A DNA stretch of 64,000 nt from CAISIP01 sp031396205. Lineage in GTDB: Bacteria; Pseudomonadota; Gammaproteobacteria; Burkholderiales; Burkholderiaceae_C. Made by a program: the position numbers and the translations under genes. The stretch covers positions 4,402 through 68,401 of the forward strand of contig JANNKH010000082.1 of the NCBI GenBank assembly GCA_031396205.1, given 5' to 3'. The notes below the pieces were generated by a model that saw nothing but the letters and a program-made list of their open reading frames with translations, had not been told where the DNA came from and did not search any database. Numbering within the stretch: position 1 is the first letter of the stretch; each line of letters begins with the position of its first letter. This document shows, piece by piece, positions 17,424-26,800 of the stretch.

Positions 17424-18701
17424 ATGACCGTCCTGCACCACCGCAACAGCCGCCGCCAACTGCTGCGCTGGGGCGCCGGCCTGTCGGGCGCATGGGCCGC
17501 GCCGATGGCGTTCGCGCAAAGCGCTGGACCGTCGCTCAGTGGCAATGGCCGGCTGGTGCTGCTATTGCTGCGCGGTGCCTACGACGGCCTGTCGGCCTTG
17601 GTGCCCTATGGCGATCCGAATTACTACGCCCAAAGGCCCAACATCGCCATTGCGCCACCGGACGGCAGCCCGCAGACCACGCTGCGGCTGGATGCGCTGT
17701 TCGGCCTGCACCCGGCCATGGCCCCGCTGCTTCCACTATGGATGCAAGGCGTTCTGACCGCCATTCCCGCGGCGGGTTCTGCCGACCCCGGCCGTTCGCA
17801 CTTCGATGCGCAGCTTGCCTTTGAACAAGGCATGGCCGTGAGGACCAGCACTGCGGCGGGCTGGATGAACCGTCTGGCGGCGCAGGCCAACGCCGGGGCC
17901 AACGCGGCAGCGTTGGGAGTGGGCGAAGCCAATCCGGGGATTCTGTCCGGCAGTGCGCCGGTGCAGCGGGTGGCCCGCGGCCCGGCCGCGACCCGACCCG
18001 GCGCGCTGGGCAATGATCGGGCGCGCCAGGCGGTGCTTGATCTCTACACCGGGCAGGACGCGTTGTCGCGCAGTTTCAGGAGCGGCGCGCAAAGCCGCAT
18101 GCAGACGGCGGAAACTTTGGGCAATGCCATGGTTGGCGAGGCTGCAACGGCCGCCAACACCATGGCCGCCGCCAACAATGGCGCCGGCCCGGCCCGCGGT
18201 CTGGTGCTCGATGCGCGCCACCTGGGCACACTGATGCGCAGCAACCGCGGATTGCGGCTTGGCTTCCTGTCGGCCGGCGGTTGGGATACCCATGCCAACC
18301 AGGGCAACGCCAGCGGCGCGCTGGCCAACAACCTGGCCGACCTGGCGGGCGCACTGGCGCAACTGCGGCGCGACTTTTCCGGGCCCGACGACGTGGTGGT
18401 CGTGGCCAGCGAGTTCGGTCGCACCTGCGCCGAGAACGGCACCCGCGGCACCGACCATGGACACGGCAATGCCATGTGGCTGATGGGCTCGCGGGTACAG
18501 GGCGGCCGCTGGCATGGCGCCTGGGACGGCCTGGCCGTGGGCAACCTGCATGAGGGGCGCGACCTGCCGGTGCGCAACGACTACCGCGCGGTGCTGGCGC
18601 AGGTACTGCGCGCGACCCAGGGACTGGGCCCGGCAGAACTCGACCAGGTATTTCCTGGCCTGGTGTGGGACCGTTCGCTCGACAGCATGTTCAGGGGCTG
18701 A
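17424..18701 (+). CDS. DUF1501 domain-containing (Tat-exported) protein
   Basis: A 425-residue DUF1501 protein related to sulfatase/alkaline-phosphatase folds. The N-terminus SRRQLLRWGAGLSGAWAAPM is a plausible Tat signal with a twin arginine at residues 10-11. Family blocks are LVLLLLRGAYDGLSALVPYG near 42, SHFDAQLAFEQG near 120, GWDTHANQGN near 287 and ASEFGRTCAENGTRGTDHGH near 330, where conserved Asp and His residues suggest metal binding. ATG 17424 follows GAGGGG. It is paired with the DUF1800 gene upstream; the pair is presumed to act together in the periplasm, but no reaction is established. Confidence 0.88.
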   Translation: MTVLHHRNSRRQLLRWGAGLSGAWAAPMAFAQSAGPSLSGNGRLVLLLLRGAYDGLSALVPYGDPNYYAQRPNIAIAPPDGSPQTTLRLDALFGLHPAMAPLLPLWMQGVLTAIPAAGSADPGRSHFDAQLAFEQGMAVRTSTAAGWMNRLAAQANAGANAAALGVGEANPGILSGSAPVQRVARGPAATRPGALGNDRARQAVLDLYTGQDALSRSFRSGAQSRMQTAETLGNAMVGEAATAANTMAAANNGAGPARGLVLDARHLGTLMRSNRGLRLGFLSAGGWDTHANQGNASGALANNLADLAGALAQLRRDFSGPDDVVVVASEFGRTCAENGTRGTDHGHGNAMWLMGSRVQGGRWHGAWDGLAVGNLHEGRDLPVRNDYRAVLAQVLRATQGLGPAELDQVFPGLVWDRSLDSMFRG

Positions 18702-18799
18702 CACCGCCTGCCAGAGTGGCTCGGCAACCGCGGCTGCGCGAAGGCGGGCTATCGGACACAGTGGCAGAATGCGACACCCGGCCGCATCCGGCCCCGCAG

Positions 18800-19384
18800 T
18801 CATTCGTCCTGCGCTGCCCCGCGTGCCATCCGCTCGCTCTTCCAGTACACGTCGTCGCCCACCGTGCCATCGGTGCGGTGGCGATTCAGCACCCGGGACA
18901 GCACGAACATCAAATCACTGAGCCGGTTCAGATACTGGCGCGGCGTGGGCTTGAGTTCCTCGCGGCCCTGCAGCGCGATCACCGTGCGTTCGGCGCGCCG
19001 CGCCACGGTGCGGCAGATGTGGGCCTGCGACGCTGCGCGGGTGCCGGCGGGCAGGATGAACTCCTCCAGCTTGGGCAGCGCCTCGTTGTGTTCGGCCAGC
19101 GCCTGGTCCAGCGCCAGCACCGCCTCTGGCTTGAGCAGCTCGAAACCGGGGATGCACAACTCGCCGCCCAGGTTGAACAGCTGGTGCTGGATCTCGACCA
19201 GCAGCGTGCGCACCCCGTCGGGCATTTGCTCGCACAGCAACAGGCCGATGTGCGAGTTGAGCTCGTCGACATCGCCCATCGCGTGCACCCGCAGGTCGTT
19301 CTTGGAAACCCGGGTGTTGTCGCCCAGGCCGGTGGTTCCATCGTCACCGGTGCGGGTGGCGATCTGTGTGAGGCGTTTTCCCAT
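18800..19384 (-). CDS. Cob(I)yrinic acid a,c-diamide adenosyltransferase (PduO type)
   Basis: A 194-residue PduO-type ATP:cob(I)alamin adenosyltransferase. Diagnostic motifs are TRTGDDGTTGLGDNTRVSK at residues 9-27, MGDVDELNSHIGL near 36-48, and the active-site RRAERTVIAL and YLNRLSDLMFVLSR blocks in the C-terminal helices. It transfers the adenosyl group from ATP to cob(I)alamin to make coenzyme B12 in the cytoplasm as a trimer. ATG 19384 is preceded by AGGAG; longer frames reaching 19564 overlap the OmpA-like gene and add no family sequence. No B12-dependent mutase or cobalamin genes are in the window, so it is a stand-alone corrinoid salvage enzyme here. Confidence 0.93.
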   Translation of the reverse strand: MGKRLTQIATRTGDDGTTGLGDNTRVSKNDLRVHAMGDVDELNSHIGLLLCEQMPDGVRTLLVEIQHQLFNLGGELCIPGFELLKPEAVLALDQALAEHNEALPKLEEFILPAGTRAASQAHICRTVARRAERTVIALQGREELKPTPRQYLNRLSDLMFVLSRVLNRHRTDGTVGDDVYWKSERMARGAAQDE

Positions 19385-19451
19385 GGTGTCTTGACTCCTG
19401 TTGAGTCCACCATTGTCGCGCCCGCCGGCGCGTCGGTCCCGAAGGCCCGGC

Positions 19452-20522
19452 CTAACGCATCCGGGTCGTGATGAAATTGACCTCGACGCGCCGGTTCGGA
19501 AGCAGACATTCCAGCTCCTCGGCACGGGATGTGAACTTCCCCTGGCAGGCATTGACCGGTTCACGCTCGCCCCGCACCGCGGTACTGATCAGCGCACCCG
19601 CTATGCCCTTGTCCTGCAATAGCTGGCTGACGGTCTGCGCCCGGGAGCGGGCCAATGTCTCGTTGTAGTCGGTATTGCCGGTGCGGTCGGCATGGCCGAC
19701 GAGCTGCACCTGCACCAGGGTGCTGCCGACCTCGCCCGCGCGGCGAACAGCCGCGTCCAGGCGCTCCAGCGTCAGGGCCCGCGCCTGGTCCGCCTGGTAG
19801 CGGTCATGGTTGAACAACACGTTGGCCTGGAACTCGAACGGTTGTGGCAGCGGCTTGGGCGCCATCAGCACCGGCGTCGGTGTCGGCGTCGGCGCCGGGG
19901 GTGGCACCACCAAAGCGGCCACCGGTGCCGCAGGTTTGGGCAAACAGGCGTCGGCCGTCGCAACCGCATGCGCCAGCGCATCCTCGGCCATCTGCACATA
20001 GGGCCTGGCATGGCGCCAGCCCTGCTGCTGGTGCTCGTTGCCGGCATGCACCAGTTCGACCTCGGCGCAAGCCACCTGGTCGGCCACGCATTGGAGGCCG
20101 GCATGGGACTTGAGCCTGTCGGCAGCGGCCCACAGGTCGGGGCGCAGCTTGTCCGCATGGTTGACCAGCCGGGTGTCCATCGGCAGCGGTACCGCGCCGC
20201 GCTCCATCTGCTGCACCAGGGTCAGGGACTCGGTCAGCGCCTCTTGCGGATAGGCACTGCGGTCATTGCGGCTGTATTCATGGAATGCGGTATCGAGCCA
20301 GCACTGTGCCTTGGCCAGGTGGTAGTCGCGCAGCGGTCGGCCCTTGTCGTTCAGCACGCGGATGCGCGCCTGCGCCTGCTCGAAGGTCTGGTAGTCGGCG
20401 TGGATCGCGCGATCGCTGATGCGCTGGTCCGCAGGCGTCAGCGTCTGCGCCGACGCTGTCGCGCAGACCAGCAGGGACACCAGCGCGAGCTGCCGCAGTG
20501 GTTGGATACGGGTGGATTTCAT
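19452..20522 (-). CDS. OmpA-family protein
   Basis: A 356-residue exported protein. Residues 1-25 are a signal peptide ending in ATASA. The middle is helical and contains two cysteine-bearing segments (LQCVADQVACAEVELVH), followed by a proline-rich linker (PPPAPTPTPTPVLMAPKPLP). The C-terminal ~120 residues form an OmpA/MotB-like peptidoglycan-binding domain with VQLVGHADRTGNTDYNETLA and RSRAQTVSQLL, the usual diaminopimelate-binding Asp and Arg region. There is no beta-barrel, so it should sit in the periplasm and tie a structure to the cell wall. It is the last gene of the six-gene run that starts at 35992 and is 38 bp after the large outer-membrane protein gene. Confidence 0.88.
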   Translation of the reverse strand: MKSTRIQPLRQLALVSLLVCATASAQTLTPADQRISDRAIHADYQTFEQAQARIRVLNDKGRPLRDYHLAKAQCWLDTAFHEYSRNDRSAYPQEALTESLTLVQQMERGAVPLPMDTRLVNHADKLRPDLWAAADRLKSHAGLQCVADQVACAEVELVHAGNEHQQQGWRHARPYVQMAEDALAHAVATADACLPKPAAPVAALVVPPPAPTPTPTPVLMAPKPLPQPFEFQANVLFNHDRYQADQARALTLERLDAAVRRAGEVGSTLVQVQLVGHADRTGNTDYNETLARSRAQTVSQLLQDKGIAGALISTAVRGEREPVNACQGKFTSRAEELECLLPNRRVEVNFITTRMR

Positions 20523-20560
20523 GGTGATCGGGTCTCAATGGTGGCAAGGGCTGCGGCGCA

Positions 20561-23500
20561 TCAGTTGCCGCGCTCCAGCGTCCGGTTGACGGCCGGTTTG
20601 TCGCTGCGGAAAAGGTCTTCATCGAACTTCCAGCGCAAGCGGATGTAAGCGCCTTTGCGGGTGTATTCGGAGCCCGTCAGGTCGCGGTCGTAAAAGCCGC
20701 TCCAGTTCACCCCGGCGGCCAGCCACAGGTTGGTCTGCACCTGGTAGCCGAGCTCGGCGCCCTGGGCCCACTGGCGCGCATTGCCGGTGTTGCTCAACAG
20801 CACGCTGGTCATCAGGGAGCCGCTCCACTTCTCGGTGAAGTCATACACCATCCGGCCGCCCAGCAGCAGCGCGGAGTAGGAATCGCGCACGCTGTCGATG
20901 TCCTCCTTGACCCACTTGGCCGCGACACGACCGGTCCACCACCAGGGCCGACTTGGATGGTAGTCGGCATGGGTCGATACGATATGCGCTCGCCGCTCGT
21001 TGCGTGGCGACACGCTGCCGTCCTGCTCCAGCTTGTACTCGTACCGTGCCAGCGCATTGACCCGATTCGTGTCGGTGTCCCGGTAGGCCACGCCGATCTG
21101 GAACCGGTCCTGCACCAGGTCGCCGGTGTTTCGGTTGTCCTGCACCAGCAGGTAGTTGCGTGCCAGCAGTGTCCAGTCGCGGTCGAGCTTGCGCGCCACC
21201 ATCAGGGTTGACAGCCAGCTGTCGTTATCGGCAATCGAAGCGCTCGAATCGGCGCGGCGCCATTCCAGCCGGCCCGATACCCGCCACAGCGGATGCGCGC
21301 TCCAGTCGGCGCCGGCCGTCAGCGCGGTGGCCTGCTGGCCGCCACCGGACAACACCACCAGGCGCTCGGCGCTGGTGCTCAGGCGCAGACCATCGGACAC
21401 ATCCCAGACGTTGCGCACGCCCGAGGCCAGATGCAGATCCTGTGCATTGATGGCGTCGCGCATCCGGTACTCGCTGAAGAACTGGCCACCGGCCATGTAG
21501 TCGGTCTCCAGGCCCGCTACCAGCACATTGCTGCGCGACGACGGGCTGATCGAATAGAGCGAAGACAAGCCCGATTGCGCCTCCAACCGGCCATAGAGCC
21601 TGGTGCGCTCGGCCAGCTGGTAATCGGCGCCGATCGCCGCACGCCGGCGCGCGTCGCCGTTCACGGCGACCTCGATCTCGCCACGCAGGCCGAGCCTGTC
21701 GGTGGCACGGTAGCTGGCGCCCAGGCGCAGCGTTCGCGCATCGAGTGTCTCGGGACCGCTGGCCGCGCCACTGGTGGTCGGGAACACCGCGCCGTTGTTG
21801 ACCAGCGGCACGCCGGTGGCCGGGTCGATTGCGCCGGAGCCATTGCCGAAGAAGCCGCCGCCGTTGCCACTGAAGATCGAGCCTGTATTGCCCGCGCCCA
21901 GCGGCGCGGTCACCGGCTGCGCCACCGACAGGCCATTGCCGTTGGCGCTGCGTTCCTCGTGGATGTCGCGCAGCGCGATATCGAGCGTCAGGCGTTCGGT
22001 GGCCTGGTAGGACAGGCCCAGTTGCGCGCCGCGGCGCTCGGCATTGCTGATGCGATCCTGCGAGCTGACCGCCTCACCGTACAGGCGCACCCGTTCGCCG
22101 AGCGGCGTCTCGCCATACACGCCGGCATCACGCCTGCCACCGGCAAATGCCGCGGCCTGGTTGTTGAAGCCCGCATCACTGCGCGCGGCATAGGCACGCA
22201 ACTTGTTGCTGCCATCGTCATGGCGCAGCTCGATGCGCGCCGCGTTGCCACTGATCTCGCCCACGGCTGCGCCGAGCGCCGGCGTGACATAGCTGTTGAC
22301 GCCGGTGGTGTTGACGGTCGAGGTGGTGCGCGCCACTTCCAGCACCAGCCAGGTATCGGGACCGAGCTTGAGCCCCAGGTTGGCGCTACCCATGCGAAAG
22401 GGCGCCAGCGGGTTGCGATCGCGCACCAGCGAGCCGCCGACCTGCAGCGCATCGTTGACATGGAACTGGCCATCGGCGCCGATCAGCCAAAACGAGTCGC
22501 CTCCCTGCTCGACCTCGTAGGTAATGCGCACCGATACGGGATTGAGGTTCGCATCGACCGAGGGCACCGGCTGGCTGAACAGGATGCGGCCGGAGAATGG
22601 CTCGAACGTGTAGTCGACGAAACGCGTCAGCGGCGAGGCGCTCAGGATACTGGCCGGCTGGTTGCGGTCACGCACCACCCGTTCGACCTTCTCGCTGTTT
22701 TGCAGGCCGCTGTTGTTCGATACCGCGTACGGTCCGGATACGCCACGCCCGGCGAACTCCTCGATCACCTGCTTGAGATTGTCGCGTGCCGCAAAAAAAT
22801 TGGCATGGTAGCGGTCGTTCTCGCCGTGCAGGCGCAAGCCGGTTACGGTGCGGTTGTAGTTGCCGAGCTGGCGCAGCTGCAGACCGGCCGTCGCGCCGCC
22901 GCCACTTTGTTGCGAGAAGCCCGCGCCGGTGCTGAAGTCACCGAACAGCGCGTAATGCCGGCCCTTGTCGATGCGCACATACAGCGGGCTGGTCGAGCGC
23001 GCGTCAAAGCCGCGCACCGATGCATCGCCGTAGACCGGGTACATCTGCTCGGGATGGATGTCGCGCAACAGGCGCTCGCGGGTGTCCTTGTCCGAGTCGT
23101 AGGCCGCTGTCAGCAGGTACTCGCCCTTGATCATGCCCTTGATGAAGAACGCGGTGCGATAGGCGTAACTCGACTTGCCGTTGTTGAACTGGTATTCGAA
23201 CTTGCGGATCTCCTGCTCGAACACATCGGCATTGCGCGGCGCAGCCAATTGCGCGTTCGAGCCACGGCCGAAATGGATCACGCCCTCGATCAGGCCCACT
23301 GCCAACAGATCGCGCAGTTCAGGCAGGAACTGAACGGTGCCGCTGGCCTGTTCGCGCCCGGCGGTCACCCGCACCTGAACGTCCATCGGTTCGGCCGGCG
23401 CCAGCAGCTCGAACTCGCCGCGGCCGGCGACCACCTTGAGCTGGGTGCCGGGAATCACCCGTTCCAGATCGCGCCCGCCAGCACCGAGTTCGTCGGTTTG

Positions 23501-23851
23501 CGCGCCAGGCAGCAACAACCGGCCCCCACTGGCCTCGATGGTCACAAACGCATCGTTGGTGGCTTGCTTGCCGTCTTTCGTCAACAGGCGCACGGTCAGG
23601 CGCACCCGGGACTGGCCGTCGGCCGGAACGCCGTTGCGGTCCAGCTCGACCACGATCCGGTCGACCAGGGCGTTGACGCCGTAATCGACCGGCCCGATGG
23701 TCTGGCTGAACACCGACGGTCGACTGGTTGGCTGGGGCTGCGCCCAGGCTGGCGCGTGGGCCAGCAACTGGCCCATCGCCAGCGCCACGGCCAGGGCGCG
23801 CCACCCGCGGGAACCGATCAGCATGTCAGGGAGTCGTTCAGCGCGGCGCAT
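20561..23851 (-). CDS. Large outer-membrane beta-barrel protein with N-terminal Ig-like domain
   Basis: A 1096-residue protein. Residues 1-37 are a signal peptide (cleavage after AWA). Residues about 60-165 form a bacterial Ig-like domain (DRIVVELDRNGVPADGQSRV, then LTKDGKQATNDAFVTI). From about 190 to the end the sequence is rich in alternating amphipathic strands with aromatic girdles, as in large outer-membrane barrels (for example KFEYQFNNGKSSYAYRTAFF, RLRWKFDEDLF). There is no TonB box and no plug that I can identify. The last strand ends in Phe, then a 15-residue tail follows, which is unusual. ATG 23851 has GGAGG five bases upstream and overlaps the giant surface-protein gene by 14 bp, so the two are translationally coupled and the barrel may export or anchor that protein. 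Confidence 0.75.
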   Translation of the reverse strand: MRRAERLPDMLIGSRGWRALAVALAMGQLLAHAPAWAQPQPTSRPSVFSQTIGPVDYGVNALVDRIVVELDRNGVPADGQSRVRLTVRLLTKDGKQATNDAFVTIEASGGRLLLPGAQTDELGAGGRDLERVIPGTQLKVVAGRGEFELLAPAEPMDVQVRVTAGREQASGTVQFLPELRDLLAVGLIEGVIHFGRGSNAQLAAPRNADVFEQEIRKFEYQFNNGKSSYAYRTAFFIKGMIKGEYLLTAAYDSDKDTRERLLRDIHPEQMYPVYGDASVRGFDARSTSPLYVRIDKGRHYALFGDFSTGAGFSQQSGGGATAGLQLRQLGNYNRTVTGLRLHGENDRYHANFFAARDNLKQVIEEFAGRGVSGPYAVSNNSGLQNSEKVERVVRDRNQPASILSASPLTRFVDYTFEPFSGRILFSQPVPSVDANLNPVSVRITYEVEQGGDSFWLIGADGQFHVNDALQVGGSLVRDRNPLAPFRMGSANLGLKLGPDTWLVLEVARTTSTVNTTGVNSYVTPALGAAVGEISGNAARIELRHDDGSNKLRAYAARSDAGFNNQAAAFAGGRRDAGVYGETPLGERVRLYGEAVSSQDRISNAERRGAQLGLSYQATERLTLDIALRDIHEERSANGNGLSVAQPVTAPLGAGNTGSIFSGNGGGFFGNGSGAIDPATGVPLVNNGAVFPTTSGAASGPETLDARTLRLGASYRATDRLGLRGEIEVAVNGDARRRAAIGADYQLAERTRLYGRLEAQSGLSSLYSISPSSRSNVLVAGLETDYMAGGQFFSEYRMRDAINAQDLHLASGVRNVWDVSDGLRLSTSAERLVVLSGGGQQATALTAGADWSAHPLWRVSGRLEWRRADSSASIADNDSWLSTLMVARKLDRDWTLLARNYLLVQDNRNTGDLVQDRFQIGVAYRDTDTNRVNALARYEYKLEQDGSVSPRNERRAHIVSTHADYHPSRPWWWTGRVAAKWVKEDIDSVRDSYSALLLGGRMVYDFTEKWSGSLMTSVLLSNTGNARQWAQGAELGYQVQTNLWLAAGVNWSGFYDRDLTGSEYTRKGAYIRLRWKFDEDLFRSDKPAVNRTLERGN

Positions 23852-26800
23852 AGATGCCTCCGCGTCTGTCGTTGTTGGCTGGCGCGGCCGGCACCGGCAC
23901 TGGATCGTTCGGATTGGGCGGCGGACCACCGGGTCTCTCCGGCGCCCGCGGCGCCACCAGCGTCTGGTTCGCACTTTCGGTCGCCTGCGGTGGCGACTGG
24001 GCCGGCTTGCTGTCGAAGCGCAGCACCGCACCGGGTCGGGTCTCTTGCTGGGGCACGACCACCTCGCCCTGGGTGCGGCGCGCCTTGACCTGTTCGAGCA
24101 CGGTATTGGCGCAGCTGCCCTCGATGAAATCGGCGCGGTGCAACTCGCCGTTGCGCAGGTCCAGGAACAGGCTGCCGGCGTCGCCCGCATTGCGGTTCGA
24201 CGATGTGGTCAGGCGCGCACCGCGCGGCAACGTGCTGTTGTCGACCTTGAGCACATGGGTGCGCGGCTGCAGGTTGCAGATGCTGTACTTGCCCTCGGAG
24301 TCGCTGACCAGGTAGCTGCCGTTCTGGAAGTACAGGCGCACGCCCGGAATGCCGAGTTCCTCGCGGTCCTGAACATGGTTGCCGTTGCAGTCGACGAACA
24401 CCTTGCCCAACACGCAGGCCTCACTGGTGAACACGCCGCCGGTCACCCGCACCCGCCATTGCGCGGCGTTGGAGACGAACGGGCCCGAGCGCGCCTGGGC
24501 CCGGTTGATGCCGTTGCCCTGCTGGGCGCCGACTGCGACCCGCACCCGGTAAGTCAGCGTGGCCGTGCCGCGGGCGGCAATGCTGCCCAGGTCGTAGGTA
24601 AGCACCGGGCCGGCTCCACCGGCCGGGTTGGCCACCGCCACGCCACCCAGACGGCTGGTGCCTGCGATGTAACGGAAACCCGGCGGCAGGGTGTCCGTGA
24701 GCACCACGTTGTTCAGCACGCCCAAACTGGTATTGCGCACCGCCACGGTGTAACGCAGGCTGTCACCGAGTTCCACCACGCTGGCCGAGCCGGTCTTGCT
24801 GATGACCAGCACATTGGCGCCGAACGGATCGAGCGGAATATGGTTGTTCAGCACATTGGCCGAGCCCGGCACCGTGATGTCGAAGTTAAAGAAATGCTGG
24901 GTCGTGGCCTGGTTGCCGGGCGCCAGCGCGGCAGTGCTGGCCGGGCAGGTGGCGGGGTCATGCACCGGGCTGGCGGCACTCGGTGCACCACCCTGGGCCT
25001 GGATCAGCGCCGGGTCGGGCGCGCCCGATACCGTGACCGGATTGGCGCACACCGGTATCAGTGCCGATGGCGCGGGGATATAGCCCGCCGGATAGGTCGT
25101 CAGCGCCAACGCATAGCGCCCGGTCGGTGCGGTCGCGTTGAGCAGGAACTGGTAGAAGCCATCCGGGCCGGTGGTCAGCACGGCGCTGCCACCCACCAGG
25201 TCGAGCAGCGGGTTGAAGCCGGCCGGGCCGGTGATGGTGACCACCGCGCCAGCCACCGGCAGACGGGTCAGCGCGTCGTACACGACGCCCGCCGGGTCGA
25301 GCGGCAGGCTTTGCTGCACCGTGGTGACACCGGCCACCAGCGTCAGGCCGCTCAGCGTGCCATCGGCATTGCTGGCGCCGGCCGGATTGGCGCCTGATCG
25401 GATGCCGGCACCGGTGTTGGTGTTTCCACTCATCACGCCATTGGTGTAGTTGATGCCGGTCTCGTTAGGCACCGGGCGCCCGAACACCGTGCCACCCGAA
25501 GGCTCGCGGAACTTGACCTGGTAGCCCGCACCTGGCGCCAGCGCGCCAAACTGGTAGGCACCGGATGCATCGGTCGTGGTGGTACCCAACGACACGCCGC
25601 CCAGATACAGCTCAACGGTCCAACCCGCCACTAGCGGCTCGCCCGGGTCGCGGATACGGTCATGGTTGGTGTCGCGCCAGATGGAGCCACTGACCGCCGC
25701 AGCCACATCGATGGGCGTCGGATCGCTGGCGCTGTTGTTGCCGGTCAGGCCGTTGGGTTCACCGCCGCCGCTAACCACCACCTGGTTGACCAAGACCTGA
25801 CCTGCCAGGCCGGCGGCGACCGCCACCCGCACGACCACTGGCGGCGCATTGCCCGCCAGGGCGACGACAGCCGCCGTCGTGCAGGTAACGGACTGCGCCG
25901 CGCCGGCACAGGTCCAGCCGGGACCGGTGGCTGACACCAGCGACATACCCGCCGGCAGGGTGTCGATCAGCGTAATCGTGCCGCTGCTGGCCTGGGCGCC
26001 GATGTTGCCCACGGTGAGCGTGTAGTAGCCGCTACTCGAGCCCTGCGCGAAGCTGGCCGGTGTGTGCGTCTTGCTGACCCGCAGATCTGGCGCCAAACCC
26101 GCGCGCTCGGCAAAATTATTCGATGCCGACACCGTGTTCGGGCCAGACAGGTTAATGCCGCTGATGGTGCTCGGCGCCGCACCTACCACACTCGCCACAC
26201 CACCGGTGCTGCCGACGGTGGTGATGCCGTCGGTCGTGCCGGCAGGTTGCTGGGGCTGGGTAATGGCGTAGCTGTTGCCTTCGGGTACACCGTCAAAGCG
26301 GTAGCTACCATCCGGATTGGTCACCGTGCTCAGGCTGACCGGATTGCCGTTGATGTCGTTGCCGGTCAAAAACAATGTCTGGCCGCCCAGGCCATTGTCG
26401 GTTGGCTCGAAACTGCCGTTGTTGTTGTAGTCGACGAACACCTGACCCGAGACGCTGCGCCCATTGGGAATCTCGGCAAAGTTGTTGCCCGAGCTGGTGG
26501 TGTTGGGGGGCAAGCCGATGTTGCTGATGCGACTTGCGGCGACTGCGGGCGCACTGGCCGCGCCTGCAGTGCCGCCATTGCCGACCGCGCCCGCAGTCGT
26601 GATGCCATTGCCGGTGCCGGCAGGTTGGGTCGGTTCGCGCACGCTATATACGCCCGGCGCCAGCCCGGCGAACCGATAGTCCCCGTTGGCGTCGGTGATG
26701 GCTGTACTGATAACCACGCCGCCGGCATCGAGCAACTCGATCGTCACGTTAGCCAGCGCCGAGTCGGCGCCGTTTTGCACAGCATTGTTGTTCTGGTCCA

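Noticed and set aside
21293..24088. A 931-codon plus-strand open frame antisense to the barrel gene
   Set aside because: No family motifs, biased composition, and the minus-strand frame has signal peptide, Ig-like and barrel features.
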